Below, piece by piece: positions 33,075 through 34,003 of a DNA stretch of 34,003 bases. Position 1 is the first letter of the stretch; every line of letters starts with the position of its first letter. This DNA comes from Candidatus Thermoplasmatota archaeon (GTDB lineage: Archaea > Thermoplasmatota > E2 > UBA202 > DSCA01). Under the pieces are notes generated by a model. The model saw only the letters and a program-made list of their open reading frames with translations, had not been told where the DNA came from and searched no databases. Made by a program: the position numbers and the translations under genes. The stretch is taken from positions 1 to 34,003 of the forward strand of contig JAYEJS010000075.1 in NCBI GenBank assembly GCA_034660695.1. Reading direction: 5' to 3'.

Positions 33075-33533
33075 TCATATATCAAAACCTCCGCATTTTA
33101 TACAGAAATATTCATTACCTTTTTGAGTATATCCATCTTCACCCAATTTGATAATTTTTCCACACTTTGAGCACCTTGTTGGTTCATAATCGGGAGGATT
33201 CTCAAGTTTCTCAAAATTATACTCGTTTGTTCCATACCATACATACATTTCTGTCTCGAAATCCTCCCTACATTTCGGGCAGTCCTTCCAGTCCCCTGGA
33301 TGTCCTTCATGGTAATGATACGAGCAAAGAGTGTACCTATCATGGTTTCGATAGCAACTATTTCGAGCATAAGAAAAGAGAACATACTGGTCTGCATCAT
33401 CACAAATCCACTGATCGCAACATTCTGTTTTTGTAAGTTTACCCGTTTTTCCACATAGCCCGCAACGAGGACGACTTTTAGAAGATTTTGTTTTGCGATT
33501 TTTCTCTATCTTTTGCTTTTTTCTATGTGCCAT
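33075..33533 (-). CDS. Zinc-rich cassette protein of unknown function
   Basis: The 152-residue protein has a Lys/Arg-rich N-terminus (MAHRKKQKIEKNRKTK). A Cys/His-rich core follows: CGLCGKTGKLTKTECCDQWIC, CYRNHDRYTLCSYHYHEGH and CPKCREDFETEMYVWYG. It closes with a zinc ribbon, CSKCGKII ... CIKCGG. At least three metal sites are likely. The look of the core is that of a conserved prokaryotic hypothetical protein, but I cannot name a family. A TATA-like AAAAATTATTAAAA lies about 40 nt upstream. It sits inside a cassette bounded by the TTGGCACAC/GTGTGCCAA repeats. Confidence 0.75.
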   Translation of the reverse strand: MAHRKKQKIEKNRKTKSSKSRPRCGLCGKTGKLTKTECCDQWICDDADQYVLFSYARNSCYRNHDRYTLCSYHYHEGHPGDWKDCPKCREDFETEMYVWYGTNEYNFEKLENPPDYEPTRCSKCGKIIKLGEDGYTQKGNEYFCIKCGGFDI

Positions 33534-33593
33534 ATTTGTTATCTATCGTACAGTATGAGAATACCGTGGATTTTAATAATTTTTCTATGTGGA

Positions 33594-33602
33594 GTGTGCC
33601 AA
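33594..33602 (+). repeat. Right member of the cassette 2 inverted repeat
   Basis: GTGTGCCAA pairs with TTGGCACAC at 33023-33031 and lies a few bases before the AGATAACG box of the second attC-like site. Confidence 0.75.
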
Positions 33603-33606
33603 TTTC

Positions 33607-33739
33607 AGATAACGTTTTGCGGATAAAAGAAGTTGCCGAAGGCAATGTCCCGAAGGGCGGGGCGTCAGCCCGCAGCGTATATCCACTTGTTATATGACCG
33701 AGTCGAAGGCGAGGCAAGGCACGAAGTGTCGCAGAGTTG
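33607..33739. repeat. attC-like recombination-site repeat, copy 2
   Basis: This is the second copy of the boundary repeat: AGATAACG (33607-33614), a degenerate inner box GCGGATA, then CGTATATCC (33676-33684) and GTTATATG (33689-33696). The 43-nt tail is identical to that of copy 1. The 95-nt conserved part differs from copy 1 at a single base (33687). Confidence 0.7.
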
Positions 33740-33780
33740 TCCGAACTTTTTTCTGTGCCTGTGACCTAATATAAAAATTC

Positions 33781-34003
33781 TTAATATGGATGAAAATGAG
33801 GCATATCTTCAATTGCTTCAAAGCATTCCTCTAATGGAATTTCATAAAATATTACCCACCATTTCCCAGTGTGGCGAAAGTAAGCTAAATTATATTTGCT
33901 TTCTTTAATATATTCAATACGAGCTAACTTCCAATCGTAAGTGGGTTCAATTGCCTCTGGTCGAGTATCTTGATATTTTGCATAGAAATATATGAAATTC
34001 TTC
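33781..34003 (-). CDS. Unidentified protein, N-terminus outside window
   Basis: An open frame enters from the right edge and stops at TAA (33783-33781). The visible 73 residues include YAKYQDTRPEAIEPTYDW, ARIEYIKESKYNLAYFRHTG, KWWVIFYEIPLEECFEAI and the end EDMPHFHPY. The alternation of charged and aromatic residues looks like a real small domain. I do not recognise the family. It is the third minus-strand gene in the cassette region and ends about 40 nt before attC-like copy 2. Confidence 0.6.
   Translation of the reverse strand, partial: KNFIYFYAKYQDTRPEAIEPTYDWKLARIEYIKESKYNLAYFRHTGKWWVIFYEIPLEECFEAIEDMPHFHPY

Noticed and set aside
32827-33078. Long upstream extension of the antitoxin frame
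   Set aside because: It translates the attC-like repeat (LRLGHITGGYTLRADAPPFG); the second repeat copy gives nearly the same peptide (33523-33717). The real RHH start is at 32826.
32885-33739. Insertion sequence with terminal inverted repeats
   Set aside because: No transposase is present, the boundary repeats are direct copies, and the private inverted repeats differ from cassette to cassette.
32181-33740. CRISPR array
   Set aside because: There are only two long repeats of about 95-140 nt, about 620 nt apart with genes between them. Repeat length and spacing do not fit CRISPR.

Overview
This window looks like a chromosomal segment of an AT-rich archaeon, most likely a euryarchaeon of the Thermoplasmatota type. 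The archaeal markers are clear: Orc1/Cdc6, archaeal DnaG (TOPRIM), Alba, Rpo6/RpoK next to ribosomal protein S2, archaeal AlaRS with an N-terminal zinc motif, and a Sec11-type signal peptidase. Many genes have a TATA box about 24-28 nt before the start codon, which suggests leaderless mRNAs. The phylum is an inference; no 16S gene is present.

Layout. 1-5255 (minus): two large secreted cysteine peptidases of unrelated families, a papain-like C1A protein with NosD beta-helix, PKD and LamG-like modules that runs off the left edge, and a gingipain-like C25 protein with a PKD domain. 5350-10103: housekeeping genes (TatD-like hydrolase, zinc ribbon, dCMP deaminase, signal peptidase, Orc1/Cdc6, UPF0282 metallo-beta-lactamase protein). 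10172-10657: a decayed fragment of trehalose-6-phosphate synthase. 10758-13013: a four-gene ubiquitin-like conjugation locus in the order E1-like, ubiquitin-like modifier ending in GG plus two residues, E2-like, JAMM peptidase. 13026-20700: a membrane-anchored protein, zinc ribbon, METTL5-like methylase, DUF92 membrane protein, rpoK-rps2, a lone receiver domain, alaS followed at once by tRNA-Ala(GGC), a frameshifted PAS/HisKA gene, and alba. 20785-25938: a secreted BNR-type protein, the porGDAB operon and a PHP-domain protein. 25983-31882: an RHH-PAS-PAS regulator with two tandem operator-like palindromes, metG, dnaG with a structured leader, cobO-type adenosyltransferase, and a bactofilin-like protein.

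31883-34003 differs from the rest. It holds small minus-strand accessory genes (a PemK/MazF toxin with an RHH antitoxin, a zinc-rich protein, an unidentified partial ORF) separated by near-identical imperfect palindromes with GTTATA/TATAAC ends. Each complete cassette also carries its own inverted repeat at its two ends. This is the architecture of an integron-like gene-cassette array, although no integrase is visible here.

How the parts fit. The E1/Ubl/E2/JAMM genes form a near-complete activation, conjugation and deconjugation cascade. The JAMM enzyme is the natural candidate both to trim the modifier to its diglycine end and to remove it from targets. No RING-type E3 is seen. The secreted peptidases, the BNR protein and porGDAB suggest an organism that degrades peptides outside the cell and ferments 2-oxoacids through ferredoxin. 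The two strongest items for follow-up are the ubiquitin-like locus and the cassette array.
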